Assembly (NCBI RefSeq): GCF_003318275.1
Contig: NZ_QOCH01000015.1
Location: forward strand, 345,608-409,607
Length of the DNA stretch: 64,000 nucleotides
DNA from: Marinobacter sp. F3R11
GTDB taxonomy: Bacteria > Pseudomonadota > Gammaproteobacteria > Pseudomonadales > Oleiphilaceae
Direction: 5' to 3'
The notes beneath the pieces are model-generated. The model was given only the letters and a program-made list of their open reading frames with translations, ran no database searches and had not been told where the DNA came from. Position 1 is the first letter of the stretch. Every line of letters begins with the position of its first letter. A program made the position numbers and the translations under genes. Of the stretch, positions 62,696 through 64,000 are shown in pieces.

Positions 62696-63703
62696 CTAGA
62701 ACTCCAGACAAATCTTGCCAAAGTGTGTGCCAGACTCTTCATAGCGGAAAGCATCAGCAATTTCGTCCAGCGAGAATGAGCGGTCAATTACAGGACGCAT
62801 GTCGTTGGCCTCAATGGCGCGAATCATTTCCTGCTGCTGCGCCCTGCTGCCAACGATCAGGCCTTGCAGACGCGCCTGTCTGGCCAACAGTTTAAGGGTG
62901 GGAACATCGCCAGCGACACCAGTAAGAATGCCAATCAGTGAGATATGGCCACCGATACGCACGGCGTCAATGGATTCCGGCAAGGTACCTGGGCCACCCA
63001 CCTCGATAACGTGATCAGCTCCCTGACCACCAGTCAGCTCCAGCACACGCTGACCCCAGGCCGGTGTCGTTTTGTAGTTGATGGTGTCATCGGCACCCAA
63101 GGCCTTCAGACGTTCGAGTTTTGCATCGGACGATGAAGTAGCAATCACCCGGGCTCCCATCATCTTTGCAAACTGTACGGCGAAAATGGAAACGCCTCCG
63201 GTACCCAGAGTAAGAACCGTATCGCCGGCTTTCAGATTACCGTTTACCACCAGCGCCCTCCACGCGGTAAGCCCGGCCGTTGTAAGCGTGGCAGCTTCTG
63301 CATGGCTATAACCCTTTGGGGCATGGGTAAAACCCTGGGCCGGGCCGACCACCCGTTCCCGGGCATAGCCGTCGACGCCATCGCCAGGGGTGGTACTGAA
63401 ATTATCGATCGGTGCTGGCCCGTCGAGCCAGTGGGGGAAGAAAGTTGAGACTACATGATCACCTACAGCAAACTCGCTCACGCCTTCTCCGACAGCTTCA
63501 ACTACGCCGGCACCATCCGCCATGGGAATGCGGTTATCTGCGGTTGGCAGGGCTCCGACAACCACGGCGTAGTCGTGATAGTTCAGTGAATTGGCGTGGA
63601 TCCGCACCAGGATCTCGTCTGGACCTGGTGCGCCAGGGTCTTTGCCCTCGGTTACTGTAAGCTGGTCCAGTCCGAATGGGTGGGATACTGTTGCGAGCTT
63701 CAT
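62696..63703 (-). CDS. Zinc-type alcohol dehydrogenase-like / quinone oxidoreductase family protein
   Basis: 335 aa MDR-superfamily oxidoreductase. ATG 63703 follows AGAGG. N-terminal GroES-like fold (DEILVRIHANSLNYHDYAVVVG; ADGAGVVEAVGEGV), nucleotide-binding GDTVLTLGTGGVSIFAVQFAKMMGARVIATSSS. The catalytic-zinc Cys of classical alcohol dehydrogenases is replaced (NSLNYHDY), as in quinone-reductase-type members. Likely NADP(H)-dependent; substrate unknown. Convergent with the phn operon. Confidence 0.87.
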   Translation of the reverse strand: MKLATVSHPFGLDQLTVTEGKDPGAPGPDEILVRIHANSLNYHDYAVVVGALPTADNRIPMADGAGVVEAVGEGVSEFAVGDHVVSTFFPHWLDGPAPIDNFSTTPGDGVDGYARERVVGPAQGFTHAPKGYSHAEAATLTTAGLTAWRALVVNGNLKAGDTVLTLGTGGVSIFAVQFAKMMGARVIATSSSDAKLERLKALGADDTINYKTTPAWGQRVLELTGGQGADHVIEVGGPGTLPESIDAVRIGGHISLIGILTGVAGDVPTLKLLARQARLQGLIVGSRAQQQEMIRAIEANDMRPVIDRSFSLDEIADAFRYEESGTHFGKICLEF

Positions 63704-63821
63704 TTGGCGGCCTCTATTGCTGATTGGATACGCAAGAGTCTGGGCATAGCGCGACCCTCTGGATAAGTATCCGTGCAATTCTAGTCAGCCGGCTCCGTCG
63801 GACAATGGTACTTGAGTACCG

Positions 63822-64000
63822 TTATCGGGGTGAGTCCTCTACCTTTACAGCTTTTGCTGTAATTTCCACATAAATGGTCATAACGTTGTTTGCAACAAGG
63901 TCATCGATTGTTTCCATTAACAATGGCAGCTCCACCACAGCAGCCGCCTCTTCAGACTGCCCACACCTGCAATCAAAGCCCCAATATTTAGTATCTGAGG
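63822..64000 (-). CDS. C-terminal end of an unrecognised protein
   Basis: Partial: the last 58 codons, entering from the right edge and ending at TAA 63824-63822. The reading WGFDCRCGQSEEAAAVVEL and LLMETIDDLVANNVMTIYVE is ordinary protein sequence with a CxC pair, and other frames here are interrupted. Family not recognised. The 118 bases from 63704 to 63821 hold the promoter region of the dehydrogenase gene and nothing else I can identify. Confidence 0.6.
   Translation of the reverse strand, partial: SDTKYWGFDCRCGQSEEAAAVVELPLLMETIDDLVANNVMTIYVEITAKAVKVEDSPR

Overview
The window reads as a chromosomal segment of a marine gammaproteobacterium, most likely Marinobacter or a close relative. 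This is inferred from the gene mix (urt urea uptake, a transporter-fused hybrid kinase, lutABC, cbpA-cbpM, ovoA, phaZ/phaB/phaC, a PBPRA1643-type SEC-C protein, phnDCEE) and from moderate G+C; no marker gene settles it. I see no rRNA, tRNA, insertion sequence, prophage or CRISPR array. Genes are tightly packed, often with ATGA overlaps. Only three gene-free gaps exceed about 300 bases: 1493-1793, 10270-10648 and 37193-37572.

Layout. 1-6.1 kb: start of a urea ABC operon (urtA, partial urtB) divergent from a transporter/histidine-kinase/receiver fusion and its LuxR-type response regulator. 6.2-10 kb: an unknown membrane protein, a DUF72 protein and a secreted PHB-depolymerase-like esterase. 10.1-10.9 kb: a tiny DUF3096 gene, then a strong candidate for a previously unmarked Csr/Rsm-type regulatory RNA (about 10382-10505) with a GacA-like upstream site, then a ComEA-like protein. 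11-15.4 kb: lutABC plus a DMT transporter, facing gloA. 15.6-19.8 kb: flippase-like membrane protein, a dead-phosphoesterase/glycosyltransferase fusion, and a TudS-like DUF523-DUF1722 protein. 19.8-30.7 kb: housekeeping and small conserved genes (DUF481, trhO, DsbA-like, nitronate monooxygenase, DUF5666/DUF6502 cluster, cbpA-cbpM, ytoQ, DUF3010, SEC-C, methyltransferase). 30.7-39.7 kb: LemA-like fusion, SLC13 transporter, ovothiol synthase, CZB protein, CPA2 antiporter. 39.8-43.8 kb: phaZ, phaB, phaC. 43.8-50.3 kb: polyamine-type ABC operon carrying a diguanylate cyclase, then zapE. 50.6-53.1 kb: an HPt-REC-REC-GGDEF-EAL protein with degenerate enzymatic motifs. 53.2-56 kb: LysR, orphan substrate-binding protein and metallo-hydrolase. 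56-58.2 kb: aldo/keto reductase and divergent AraC regulator. 58.2-62.7 kb: phosphonate-type ABC operon ending in a HAD protein. 62.7-64 kb: alcohol dehydrogenase-like oxidoreductase and the end of an unknown gene.

Themes: nutrient scavenging under N, P and C limitation (urea, phosphonate/phosphite, polyamine-type substrates, lactate), carbon storage as polyhydroxyalkanoate, and dense signalling (transporter-kinase, c-di-GMP enzyme, multi-receiver scaffold, candidate Rsm RNA). The Rsm-like RNA is the most notable unexplained element: eight GGA motifs in about 110 bases, five of them displayed in hairpin loops, preceded at the expected distance by an 18-bp near-match to the GacA activator site.
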